Shown piece after piece: positions 1 through 7,376 of a stretch of 19,188 bases of DNA (position 1 is its first letter; every line of letters begins with the position of its first letter). The notes beneath the pieces were generated by a model. It had not been told where the DNA came from. It saw nothing but the letters and a program-made list of their open reading frames with translations, and did not search any database. The stretch is from Hungateiclostridiaceae bacterium UBA3934 (GTDB lineage: Bacteria; Bacillota; Clostridia; Acetivibrionales; DTU013), in contig DGEE01000148.1 in assembly GCA_002385815.1 (NCBI GenBank), positions 1 through 19,188 on the forward strand, in the 5' to 3' direction. The translations under genes were made by a program, and so were the position numbers.

Positions 1-18
1 AGATGTGTATAAGAGACA
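1..18 (+). other. Tn5 mosaic-end (Nextera) adapter remnant, not genomic
   Basis: The first 18 bases, AGATGTGTATAAGAGACA, equal the first 18 of the 19-base Tn5 mosaic end used in tagmentation libraries. Base 19 differs (T in place of the final G), so genomic sequence probably starts there. The window therefore begins at a contig end with untrimmed adapter. An open frame running through it from a GTG at position 5 would add about five artificial residues to the first protein. Confidence 0.92.
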
Positions 19-19
19 T

Positions 20-2182
20 GAGTACAACGACGACGGTACTCTGAAGGCAGTCAGACCCATAGAGGATAAATATCCTGCGAAGATAAGGAAACGGATCATA
101 AGAGATCTCGACAGCGTATACTTCCCTGAAAAGGTGATCGTACCGTATATAGACATAGTCCACAACAGGATCATGCTCGAACTGTTCCGCGGCTGTACCA
201 GGGGATGCAGGTTCTGTCAGGCGGGTTATATTTACAGGCCGGTCAGGGAGAGGACCCCGGAGCGGCTTATGGAGCTGGCAGATAAACTACAGGAAAGTTC
301 CGGCTACGGAGAGATATCGCTGACATCGCTCAGTACCAGCGATTATTCAGGACTGCCGGAGCTCACATCGGGACTGATAGAAGAGATGGAACCCAGGATG
401 GTCAACCTGTCCCTTCCGTCTCTCCGTATAGATTCATTTTCACTCGATCTGCTGGAGAAGGTGCAGAAGGTGCGGAAGAGCGGCCTTACATTTGCCCCTG
501 AAGCCGGGACGCAGAGGCTGAGAGACATTATCAACAAGGGTGTTACCGAGGAAGACCTGCTGAATTCTGTGGGGATGGCTTTCAGAGGCGGCTGGAGCGG
601 AGTCAAGCTCTACTTCATGATCGGTCTGCCTTATGAAACAACGGAGGATGTGGAAGGCATCGCAGAGCTCGGCACGAAGGTGGTGGACGAGTTTTTCAGG
701 ATCCCGAAGGAGCAGAGGGCCAGAGGACTCGAAGTCACCATAAGCACATCATCCTTTGTACCGAAGCCTTTCACGCCGTTCCAGTGGGAAGCCCAGGACA
801 GCATGGAGACACTCAGGGAGAAACAGGGATTGCTGAGGGACAGGATCAGAGGCAGGTATTTAAAATATAACTGGCATGATCCTGAACTGAGCATGCTGGA
901 GGCTGTATTCTCAAGAGGCGACAGACGTCTGGGAGGAGTACTGCAAAGGGCGTGGGAGCGGGGCTGCCGGTTTGACAGCTGGGGCGAACATTTCAAATTC
1001 GACGAATGGATGCAGGCCTTTGCCGACTGCGGTATCGACCCCGCATTTTACGCAAACAGAAAAAGAGATGAAGATGAAGTTTTCCCCTGGGATCACATAG
1101 ATGTGGGAGTATCCAGAAAGCATCTTCTGCGGGAGAGAAGGCGGGCGGAGAATGGTGAAGTCACACCCAACTGTATGACCTCCTGTGTCGGATGCGGAGC
1201 TTCAGTATTCGGGCAGGGTATCTGTACCGACTACACCGGCGGCGGAGAACCCGGAAGGGGAAGCGGTGGGGAGCCGGCGAAGCGGGAAGCGGTTTCCGGT
1301 GAAAAAAGCCGACATGAAAATACCCGCGGCGATGGAACCCTGGCGGAGGATGCCGGCGGTCAGGCAGTCCGGTGCAAAGATGCTAACGGCAAAGCGGCGC
1401 AGCGTGGAGAACCGCACCGTACGGAAGACGGCAAACCTGCCGGCAGCATACGGATAAGATTTGAAAGAGGCGAGGCTGTCAAATTTCTGTCGCATCTCGA
1501 TCTGATGAAAGTATTTGAAAGGGCTGTCAGACGTTCGGGCCTTCCGGTTTCATACTCAAAGGGCTTCAACCCGCATCCCCGGATGGTACTGGGTCTGCCG
1601 CTGGCTGTAGGCATGACCAGCGAATGTGAGCATGCGGATTTCCAGACAGGAGCGGAGATCGAGCCGCAGGAGTTCATGCGGAAGCTGAATGATTCTCTGC
1701 CCGACGGGATAAGGGTGACAGCAGCGGCGGTCAATGATTCAGGGAAGAATATCATGGCAATGGTTTGCCGTGCAGATTATATATTGGAAGTATTCACTGA
1801 TGAAGTGCTGACATATGACGATGCATCAAGGGGTCTGGAGACGATGCTCAAACGTGGCAGCATAATGGTAGAGAAGGAGACCAGGGGAAAACGCAGGAAA
1901 ACCACTGCTAAGGAAGTGGATATAAGACCGATGATACTTGCAGCGGAAATCGAAGAGATTAAAACAATGCCTCCGGGTTATGAAGTTTTCAAATCGGCCT
2001 TTTTGATCAAGACTGACCTCAAGGCAGGCAGTAAAGCTAATCTCAGCCCTGTACTGTTCATAAAAACCCTGGCTGAGCAGTGGGGAGTTCCTGTGGCTGC
2101 TGTAAGGGTGCACCGAAAAGCTTTATATGTTGATACGGGAAGCGGTATTGCGGATCCCATGGACAGGTCTTCCCTTATGTGA
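20..2182 (+). CDS. Radical SAM protein fused to a DUF2344 domain, 5' truncated
   Basis: This is the C-terminal 720 residues of a larger protein whose upstream part, expected to hold a B12-binding-like domain in this family (TIGR03960), is missing because the contig starts here. The radical SAM cluster CxxxCxxC is clear in RGCTRGCRFCQAG (bases about 190-230) and binds the 4Fe-4S cluster that cleaves S-adenosylmethionine. A second Cys-rich patch, NCMTSCVGCG, closes the radical SAM part near base 1200. About 70 hydrophilic Gly/Arg/Glu/Lys-rich residues follow (bases about 1225-1445), then a DUF2344 domain (TIGR03936, radical-SAM-associated) starting RIRFERGEAVKFLSHLDL. The two parts are often adjacent genes in Clostridia; here they are one frame. 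The substrate is not known. A 78-nt gap to rng fits one operon. The family call is firm; any reaction would be a guess. Confidence 0.88.
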   Translation, partial: EYNDDGTLKAVRPIEDKYPAKIRKRIIRDLDSVYFPEKVIVPYIDIVHNRIMLELFRGCTRGCRFCQAGYIYRPVRERTPERLMELADKLQESSGYGEISLTSLSTSDYSGLPELTSGLIEEMEPRMVNLSLPSLRIDSFSLDLLEKVQKVRKSGLTFAPEAGTQRLRDIINKGVTEEDLLNSVGMAFRGGWSGVKLYFMIGLPYETTEDVEGIAELGTKVVDEFFRIPKEQRARGLEVTISTSSFVPKPFTPFQWEAQDSMETLREKQGLLRDRIRGRYLKYNWHDPELSMLEAVFSRGDRRLGGVLQRAWERGCRFDSWGEHFKFDEWMQAFADCGIDPAFYANRKRDEDEVFPWDHIDVGVSRKHLLRERRRAENGEVTPNCMTSCVGCGASVFGQGICTDYTGGGEPGRGSGGEPAKREAVSGEKSRHENTRGDGTLAEDAGGQAVRCKDANGKAAQRGEPHRTEDGKPAGSIRIRFERGEAVKFLSHLDLMKVFERAVRRSGLPVSYSKGFNPHPRMVLGLPLAVGMTSECEHADFQTGAEIEPQEFMRKLNDSLPDGIRVTAAAVNDSGKNIMAMVCRADYILEVFTDEVLTYDDASRGLETMLKRGSIMVEKETRGKRRKTTAKEVDIRPMILAAEIEEIKTMPPGYEVFKSAFLIKTDLKAGSKANLSPVLFIKTLAEQWGVPVAAVRVHRKALYVDTGSGIADPMDRSSLM

Positions 2183-2260
2183 ATGTAAAGAGACAGGCTT
2201 CATTTTCCTTAAAAGAGGGACATGATTTCTCATCCATGAATTTTTAGAGAGGTGTTTTTT

Positions 2261-3583
2261 TTGAGAAAGCAGTTGATTGCAGATATCGGTATCAGTGAAA
2301 GCAGAGTCGCACTGGTCGAGGATGGCGACCTGGCTGAAATATATATCGAAAGGCCTGATATCGACAGACTGGTAGGCAACATCTACCGGGGCAAGGTCAG
2401 CAGTGTACTGCCGGGGATGCAGGCAGCCTTCGTAAATATTGGCTATGAGAAGAATGCCTTCCTTTATGCGGGTGATATAGTATCAATGAAAGAATTCAGC
2501 GAAGATGATGATGACCATCCGCATGACGAGAAGGGCTTGAATATAGCTGATCTGGTCAGTGTCGGTCAGGAGTTGACAGTACAGGTCATAAAGGAACCGA
2601 TAGGATCCAAAGGGCCAAGGGTCACCACCAATATCACGCTGCCCGGAAGGCATCTGGTGCTGCTGCCCGATGCCGACTATACAGGGGTGTCCAGAAGGAT
2701 CGAAGATGAAGATGAAAGAGCCAAACTGAAAAAAATCGCGGACAACCTCAAGCCTGCCGGGATGGGGTTGATCGTCAGAACTGCATCCGAGGGAATGGAA
2801 GAGGATGATTTCACGGACGACCTGGGCTTTCTGCTGAAGCTGTGGAAGAACATAAAGGGCAAGGAAAAAAGCGGACCTGTGCCCCGCTGTATACATAAGG
2901 ATCTGAGCCTGGTTTACAGGCTGGTCAGGGATCTGTTCACCAAGGACATCGACAAATTCATCATAAATGACAGGAGCCACTACGAAAAGGTGCTGGAGCT
3001 CGTCGAGATCGTTTCGCCGGATTTGAAGCACAGAGTCGAGTATTTCGCGAAGGATACCAGCATTTTCGAATACTTTCGGCTGGATGCGAAGCTTGCCCGT
3101 GCCCTGTCGAGAAAGGTATGGCTCAAGTGCGGAGGCTATCTCATTATAGACAGGACTGAGGCTCTTACAGTCATCGATGTGAACACAGGCAAGTATGTGG
3201 GCAGAAGCAATCTCGAGGATACGGTCCATAAGACGAATATGGAAGCGGCCGATGAAATCGCCAGGCAGTTGAGGCTTCGGGATATCGGAGGCATCATTAT
3301 AATCGATTTTATTGACATGCATGACAAAGAACATCAGCAGAATGTGCTCGACAGGCTGAGGCAGGCCTTAAAAAAGGACAGGACCAGGACGACTGTGGTT
3401 GGCATGACCGGTCTTGGACTGATAGAGATGACCAGAAAGAAGGTCAGACAGGACCTGTCCAGTATCATGCATGTGGATTGCCCTTACTACGAAGGCAGCG
3501 GCAGGCTGCTTGCGTCAGATGCAAATGGGAAAGGTCAGAAATCCGGTCAGGAACAAGTTACAGACCGGGCAGGCAGAAACTGA
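2261..3583 (+). CDS. rng: Ribonuclease G/E family endoribonuclease
   Basis: This is a 440-residue cytoplasmic endoribonuclease of the RNase E/G family, which trims rRNA precursors and cuts AU-rich mRNA. An N-terminal S1-type RNA-binding segment (NIYRGKVSSVLPGMQAAFVN) is followed by the catalytic DNase-I-like domain with both expected metal-binding aspartates: Asp306 in IDVNTGKYVG and Asp349 in IIIDFIDM. The Zn-link motif that joins protomers, normally CPxCxGxG, reads CPYYEGSG: Cys407 is kept and the second cysteine is Tyr410. There is no long E. coli RNase E-type C-terminal scaffold. I chose the TTG start because AGAGAGGTG lies six bases upstream; a GTG nine bases earlier sits inside that site. 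The place before rplU is typical of Clostridia. Confidence 0.93.
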   Translation: MRKQLIADIGISESRVALVEDGDLAEIYIERPDIDRLVGNIYRGKVSSVLPGMQAAFVNIGYEKNAFLYAGDIVSMKEFSEDDDDHPHDEKGLNIADLVSVGQELTVQVIKEPIGSKGPRVTTNITLPGRHLVLLPDADYTGVSRRIEDEDERAKLKKIADNLKPAGMGLIVRTASEGMEEDDFTDDLGFLLKLWKNIKGKEKSGPVPRCIHKDLSLVYRLVRDLFTKDIDKFIINDRSHYEKVLELVEIVSPDLKHRVEYFAKDTSIFEYFRLDAKLARALSRKVWLKCGGYLIIDRTEALTVIDVNTGKYVGRSNLEDTVHKTNMEAADEIARQLRLRDIGGIIIIDFIDMHDKEHQQNVLDRLRQALKKDRTRTTVVGMTGLGLIEMTRKKVRQDLSSIMHVDCPYYEGSGRLLASDANGKGQKSGQEQVTDRAGRN

Positions 3584-3594
3584 AATCATTGGCG

Positions 3595-3624
3595 TTGACA
3601 ACTGGTCTGTGTGTGTGTTAAAAT
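3595..3624 (+). promoter_or_regulatory. Sigma-A-type promoter for rplU-prp-rpmA
   Basis: A perfect -35 TTGACA (3595-3600) is followed after 18 bases by TAAAAT (3619-3624); a 17-base reading gives TTAAAA. It lies just after the rng stop codon and before the rplU leader, so the ribosomal-protein genes have their own start in addition to any read-through. Transcription would begin near 3631. Confidence 0.8.
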
Positions 3625-3630
3625 GTTTCG

Positions 3631-3790
3631 GTAACCGCTCGGCCAGGGTTTTAAAATGCTGTCGGGGATCTACAGGCTTTGTCTTTGAGAGGTGCGGCCG
3701 GAGAACGGGACAGCTGCCCGGGAGGGAGTGTGCTTCAGTCAGACTGAGGACAATCACCTCAAAGGTCCGGCGAGTCTGTTTGCAGGAGGT
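3631..3790 (+). promoter_or_regulatory. Structured rplU leader, likely L21 leader
   Basis: About 160 bases lie between the promoter and the rplU start. A long stem pairs CTTTGAGAGGTG (3683-3694) with CACCTCAAAG (3755-3764), with a two-base bulge. Inside it sit smaller hairpins, CGGG/CCCG (3706-3709 with 3717-3720) and TCAGT/ACTGA (3735-3739 with 3743-3747). A competing helix, GCCGGA (3697-3702) with TCCGGC (3766-3771), crosses the long stem, so it implies a pseudoknot or a switch. Place and shape fit the autoregulatory L21 leader of Firmicutes (Rfam L21_leader). That name is from memory of the family, not from a covariance search. Confidence 0.6.
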
Positions 3791-3796
3791 ATATCA

Positions 3797-4108
3797 ATGT
3801 ACGCAATAATCGAAACAGGTGGTAAGCAGTACAGAGTACAGGAAGGCGATGTTCTGTTTATTGAGAAGCTGGATGCTGAAGATGGTGCGACAGTCACATT
3901 CGACAAAGTCCTGGCTGTTTCCAGTGAAGGCAATGTGACATTCGGCAAGCCGTTGGTGGACAATGCCAGCGTAACGGCAAAGGTACTGGGACAGGGTAAG
4001 GCCAGAAAGATCATCGTTTTCAAGTACAAGCCCAAGAAGGGATACAGGAAGAAGCAGGGCCACAGACAGCCTTTCACCAAAGTACAGATCGAAAAGATCA
4101 GCGTTTGA
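3797..4108 (+). CDS. rplU: 50S ribosomal protein L21
   Basis: This 103-residue protein has the standard L21 start YAIIETGGKQYRVQEGD and the basic C-terminal stretch KYKPKKGYRKKQGHRQPFT that contacts 23S rRNA. Length is normal for bacterial L21. The ATG is preceded by AGGAGGT seven bases upstream. It is first in a tight rplU-prp-rpmA unit (two bases to prp), with its own promoter and a structured leader that may let L21 control its own synthesis. Confidence 0.98.
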   Translation: MYAIIETGGKQYRVQEGDVLFIEKLDAEDGATVTFDKVLAVSSEGNVTFGKPLVDNASVTAKVLGQGKARKIIVFKYKPKKGYRKKQGHRQPFTKVQIEKISV

Positions 4109-4110
4109 AA

Positions 4111-4455
4111 ATGATCAATGCAGTAATAAACAGGGATTCAACGGGTCCTGTCAGAAGCATCGAGATCAGCGGGCATTCAGGCTACGCTGAAGCAGGAGCG
4201 GATATAATCTGCTCGGCAGTGTCAGTGACAGCCTACACAGCAGCCGGGGCGCTTGAAAGTCTGGCAGGCCTGAAGGGGTGTCACACCGAAGGTGACGGAT
4301 ATATGTTGATAAGGTTGCCGGAAAAAATGAGTGACAAGCAAAGATCGATAGCTTCGGTCATAATGGAAACTACGGTAATAGGTTTAAAACAGATAGGATT
4401 CTCGTATCCGGCGTATGTATCGGTAAAAGATGAGGAGGTGCAATCTGATGATTAA
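4111..4455 (+). CDS. prp: Ribosomal-processing cysteine protease Prp
   Basis: This 114-residue cysteine protease of the Prp (YsxB) family removes the N-terminal extension of L27 in Firmicutes and relatives. The catalytic His and Cys are both visible in ISGHSGYAEAG and DIICSAVSV. The substrate is encoded next door: L27 starts MIKINLQLFA before HKKG, which fits the Prp cleavage site. The ATG lies two bases after the rplU stop; a TTG six bases earlier in the same frame is possible but less likely. The 3' end overlaps rpmA by eight bases, which suggests translational coupling of protease and substrate. Confidence 0.95.
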   Translation: MINAVINRDSTGPVRSIEISGHSGYAEAGADIICSAVSVTAYTAAGALESLAGLKGCHTEGDGYMLIRLPEKMSDKQRSIASVIMETTVIGLKQIGFSYPAYVSVKDEEVQSDD

Positions 4456-4726
4456 AATCAATCTGCAGCTGTTCGCTCACAAGAAGGGAGTCGGCAGTTC
4501 GAGAAACGGCCGTGACAGTGCGGCTCAGAGACTTGGAGTCAAAAGGGGCGACGGACAGTATGTGCTGGCCGGCAATATCATAGTAAGACAGAGGGGCACG
4601 AAGATCCATCCGGGAACTAATGTCGGCAGAGGAAAGGACGACACGCTTTTTGCCCTGAAATCAGGTAAGGTCAAATTTGAAAGATTGGGCAAGGACAGAA
4701 AACAGGTTAGTATAGTAGCGATGTAG
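4448..4726 (+). CDS. rpmA: 50S ribosomal protein L27 with Prp-cleaved N-terminal extension
   Basis: The protein has 92 residues in precursor form. The start MIKINLQLFA is the short leader that Prp removes in Firmicutes, leaving the mature N-terminus HKKGVGSS, which reaches towards the peptidyl-transferase centre. The body, with RNGRDSAAQRLGVKRGDGQ and VLAGNIIVRQRGTKIHPG, is typical L27. I chose the ATG at the leader because GAGGAGGTG lies just upstream; an in-frame ATG six codons earlier sits ahead of that site. A terminator follows about a dozen bases after the stop. Confidence 0.97.
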   Translation: MIKINLQLFAHKKGVGSSRNGRDSAAQRLGVKRGDGQYVLAGNIIVRQRGTKIHPGTNVGRGKDDTLFALKSGKVKFERLGKDRKQVSIVAM

Positions 4727-4738
4727 TTGGCAAAGAAT

Positions 4739-4767
4739 AAGTCCCGGCGACCAGGTCGGGACTTTTT
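4739..4767 (+). terminator. Rho-independent terminator after rpmA
   Basis: The arms AAGTCCCG (4739-4746) and CGGGACTT (4757-4764) pair around a ten-base loop and run into a T5 tract (4763-4767). It closes the rplU-prp-rpmA unit, only 18 bases before obgE, so obgE depends on read-through or an internal promoter I could not identify. Confidence 0.85.
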
Positions 4768-4784
4768 GCGTATGGGAGTAAGTT

Positions 4785-6059
4785 ATGTTTATCGATCGTG
4801 CAAAAATACATATAAAAGCCGGTAACGGCGGAAATGGAATGGTATCGTTCCGCAGGGAAAAGTTTGTTCCGGCCGGCGGACCTGACGGCGGAGACGGAGG
4901 TAAAGGCGGCGACATCATATTTGAAGTGGATGAAGGTTTGAGGACTCTTATCGACTTCAGATACAAGCGGAAATATGTTGCCGGGTCCGGGGAGAATGGC
5001 GGGACGGCAAAGCGCACCGGCAAAAGCGGAAAGGACCTGATAATCAGGGTGCCGCCGGGGACTGTTGTCAAGGATCTGGAAACAGGCCGCATCCTGGCTG
5101 ACATGGTGGAGCCGGGACAAAGGACCGTAGTTGCGAAGGGTGGCAAAGGTGGCGCTGGCAACCAGCATTTTGCCACACCGACAAGGCAGGTCCCGGGTTT
5201 TGCAAAGCCCGGCGATCCCGGCGAAGAATATGAGGTCGAGCTGGAGCTGAAGATGATCGCAGATGTCGGCCTCGTGGGGTTCCCGAACGCCGGGAAGTCA
5301 ACGCTGTTGTCGAAGGTGTCTGCTGCAAAGCCGAAGATAGCGGACTATCCTTTCACGACGCTGGTGCCGAACCTGGGTGTTGTCAGAATAGACGAAGGAG
5401 CCAGTTTCCTGCTGGCCGACATTCCAGGGCTTATAGAAGGTGCCCATCAGGGTGTAGGGCTGGGGTTTGACTTTCTCAGGCATGTCGAGAGGAACAGGAT
5501 GCTCTTGCACATCGTTGATGTGGCAGGGGTGGATGGACGAGATCCGGTGGATGACTTTGAAAAAATAAATGAAGAGCTGAGGCTGTATAATCCCAGGCTG
5601 GCGGAAAGATATCAGGTAGTGGCGGCGAATAAGGTCGACCTTCCGCAGGGACAGCAGAATCTGGAGAGATTCAAAGAAGCAGTTGAAGCAAAAGGCTTCA
5701 GGGTATTTCCCATATCTGCAGCCTCGGGCGACGGGGTAAAACAGTTGATGCAGTATATAGCTGCAAAGCTGGATGAGCTGCCTGCCGTGGCACCTCTGAC
5801 AGTCACAGATAAAGAAGTCATTTACACGGCGGAGGAAGAGGAGCCCTTTACTATCCGCAGGGAGGGTGATGTCTATATCGTTGAAGGGAGCTGGATAGAC
5901 AAGCTGGTGAGGTCGGTCAATTTTGGTGTACACGAATCACTCCAGTATTTCCAGCGCTCGCTGAAATCAAAAGGCGTGATCGATGCCCTTGAAGAAATGG
6001 GTATCGATGAAGGTGATACGGTCAGGATATATGACATAGAATTTGAATACATGAGGTGA
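4785..6059 (+). CDS. obgE: GTPase Obg (CgtA)
   Basis: A 424-residue GTPase that acts in late 50S assembly and links growth to GTP/ppGpp level. Three parts are present: the glycine-rich Obg domain (GNGGNGMVSFRREKFVP, about residues 1-158), the G domain with G1 GFPNAGKS (from Gly165), G3 DIPG (Asp212) and G4 NKVD (Asn282), and a C-terminal OCT domain ending DTVRIYDIEFEYMR. Length and motif order are normal. The ATG follows GGGAGTAAG. The place after rpmA is conserved across bacteria. Confidence 0.97.
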   Translation: MFIDRAKIHIKAGNGGNGMVSFRREKFVPAGGPDGGDGGKGGDIIFEVDEGLRTLIDFRYKRKYVAGSGENGGTAKRTGKSGKDLIIRVPPGTVVKDLETGRILADMVEPGQRTVVAKGGKGGAGNQHFATPTRQVPGFAKPGDPGEEYEVELELKMIADVGLVGFPNAGKSTLLSKVSAAKPKIADYPFTTLVPNLGVVRIDEGASFLLADIPGLIEGAHQGVGLGFDFLRHVERNRMLLHIVDVAGVDGRDPVDDFEKINEELRLYNPRLAERYQVVAANKVDLPQGQQNLERFKEAVEAKGFRVFPISAASGDGVKQLMQYIAAKLDELPAVAPLTVTDKEVIYTAEEEEPFTIRREGDVYIVEGSWIDKLVRSVNFGVHESLQYFQRSLKSKGVIDALEEMGIDEGDTVRIYDIEFEYMR

Positions 6060-6158
6060 TCCGGCAGACAGTTGTGCCATTGTCACAGTGGACAGTGATA
6101 TATGGACAATAGACGTCGGCCGGGCACATCATACTGAATGAAGCAGGGAGGCGTATGT

Positions 6159-6464
6159 ATGCTGACAGGCAAACAAAGGAGCTATCTGAGAAGCTTGGCA
6201 AATACTATAGAGCCGATATTCCAGGTGGGGAAAAGCGGCATTGGAGACAATCTCATAAAACAATTCGATGATGCCCTTGAAGCCCGTGAGCTGATCAAGG
6301 CTACAGTACTGAAAAACTCTGTTTTCGATGCCCGGGAAGCAGCCGATGAGATAGCCGGCAGGACCGGTGCAGAAGTGGTCCAGGTTATTGGAAATCGGTT
6401 CGTGCTGTACAGGGAATCGACAAAGCACAGGGATATTACCTCTGCTTTGTCAATGATTCGATGA
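6159..6464 (+). CDS. yhbY: YhbY family CRM-domain RNA-binding protein
   Basis: This 101-residue protein consists of one CRM domain, found in the pre-50S-associated protein YhbY. It starts MLTGKQRSYLRSLAN, as in the family, with the GKSGIGDN loop (the GxxG-like RNA-binding turn) near residue 25. I chose the second ATG since AGGGAGG lies seven bases before it; an ATG seven codons upstream precedes that site. In many Clostridia nadD follows; here the order breaks and the gene runs tail-to-tail into an opposite gene, overlapping it by 29 bases. Confidence 0.93.
   Translation: MLTGKQRSYLRSLANTIEPIFQVGKSGIGDNLIKQFDDALEARELIKATVLKNSVFDAREAADEIAGRTGAEVVQVIGNRFVLYRESTKHRDITSALSMIR
6421..6449. terminator. 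Inverted repeat in the yhbY/DUF4364 overlap, possible two-way terminator
   Basis: CAAAGCACAGG (6421-6431) and CCTCTGCTTTG (6439-6449) pair over eleven positions with one mismatch around the loop GATATTA. It lies in the 3' ends of both convergent genes. Neither strand has a clear T run afterwards, so termination strength is doubtful. Confidence 0.4.
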
Positions 6465-7023
6465 TTTCAGAATATATGGCCGAGGAATGCTTTTTCCAGT
6501 TGTCACAGACGGATAAAGCATCTTTTTTTGTGCCTACGGTCGCCTTGAGCTCCACGAGAGTGAAGTCCCTCTCTCTCATCCTGCACATCACAACATACTT
6601 GTCTTCACTCTCAGGGATGTATTCTGCCGTTATGAGCAGATCCTCCTCTATTTTCCTGCGGGCGGAGGGGATCGTCCTGTCCAGACGTTTTCTTATTCCT
6701 GGTGGTATTTTTGTCACCAGGTATTGCAGTGTTTTTCTGCCTGCATCAGTCAGGATATAGTTGCCCGGCGGATCTCCGGAGGCTGCAGCTGATGTCCGCT
6801 CTGGTGGATTTCCTGTGACCGGCTCATCCGCCGACAATGCTGCCAGCTTGCTTTCGCACAGCTCATTGAGGCACTGCTGGAGCATGAAGTAATTCATCAG
6901 ATGCATTTCGAGTATGATCCTTGTCAGGCTGTTGTTGCTGACCGGCATATCCATTTTGTGTATCATATACATTATGATAAGCTTATTCTGAACTATTTCT
7001 TTGCTGCTTCCAAGTGGATTCAT
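6436..7023 (-). CDS. DUF4364 family protein, winged-helix-like
   Basis: A 195-residue protein of the DUF4364 family found in Clostridia. The N-terminal part (KLIIMYMIHKMDMPVSNN, then a helix with NYFMLQQCLNELCES) looks like a winged-helix fold, and YILTDAGRKTLQYL matches the usual wing and following helix. The C-terminal half (KYVVMCRMRERDFTLVELKATV, then VCDNWKKHSSAIYSEI) also follows the family pattern. A Pro/Ala/Gly-rich stretch of about 25 residues, including PVTGNPPERTSAAASGDPP, sits where the wing would be and looks like an insertion. I chose the ATG after GGGGTG; the upstream open frame has no family resemblance. The function is unknown; a transcription-factor role is only inferred from fold. 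Confidence 0.82.
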   Translation of the reverse strand: MNPLGSSKEIVQNKLIIMYMIHKMDMPVSNNSLTRIILEMHLMNYFMLQQCLNELCESKLAALSADEPVTGNPPERTSAAASGDPPGNYILTDAGRKTLQYLVTKIPPGIRKRLDRTIPSARRKIEEDLLITAEYIPESEDKYVVMCRMRERDFTLVELKATVGTKKDALSVCDNWKKHSSAIYSEIIESLTKQR

Positions 7024-7060
7024 CTTTACACCCCGATGCGACTTGTTTTGTGATATATCA

Positions 7061-7089
7061 ATTATAGCACATTGTACAGTCTGGCAGTA
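7061..7089 (-). promoter_or_regulatory. Promoter for the DUF4364 gene (extended -10)
   Basis: On the minus strand a perfect TATAAT (7066-7061) is preceded by TGC, an extended -10. The -35 at 17 bases (TACTGC) is poor. The predicted start leaves a leader of about 30 bases before the ATG with its GGGGTG site. Confidence 0.6.
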
Positions 7090-7159
7090 TTTTTGATTCA
7101 TAATGGACAAAAATCCAGATCCTTGCTCGCAAGCCTTTCTAAAATCCGACGACTGTGTT

Positions 7160-7187
7160 ATCATAAAAGAGTAAAAGCACTTGACAA
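7160..7187 (-). promoter_or_regulatory. Second possible promoter upstream of the DUF4364 gene
   Basis: On the minus strand TTGTCA (7187-7182) and TATGAT (7165-7160) are separated by 16 bases. It lies about 140 bases before the ATG, so it would give a longer leader. TTGAC/GTCAA half-sites around 7181-7203 flank its -35. I see no convincing promoter for glgC in the rest of the gap up to 7376. Confidence 0.4.
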
Positions 7188-7376
7188 CCATCGGAATTCG
7201 TCAACTGGTGCCTGTTGGAGATAAACTGTGAGACAAACATATATCATGTGTTGGGACGCTCTGGCTGTGGTAATGTACCTCGGCTTATCTGGTGCACTAT
7301 TGGAAATAAATCATAATTATTGAAATCTTTCATATAGATTGATAGATCGTCAGATAAAAAACAGGGGTGATGTGCG

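Noticed and set aside
1185..1457. 90-codon plus-strand frame inside the radical SAM linker
   Set aside because: It is a shifted reading of the GC-rich linker with no family resemblance, and the main frame continues through into DUF2344.
2483..3334. 283-codon open frame on the minus strand inside rng
   Set aside because: It is antisense to a well-conserved RNase G with intact catalytic motifs and has no recognisable domain; an open frame by chance.
5298..5933. 211-codon minus-strand frame inside obgE
   Set aside because: Antisense to conserved GTPase motifs, with no Shine-Dalgarno support or recognisable product.
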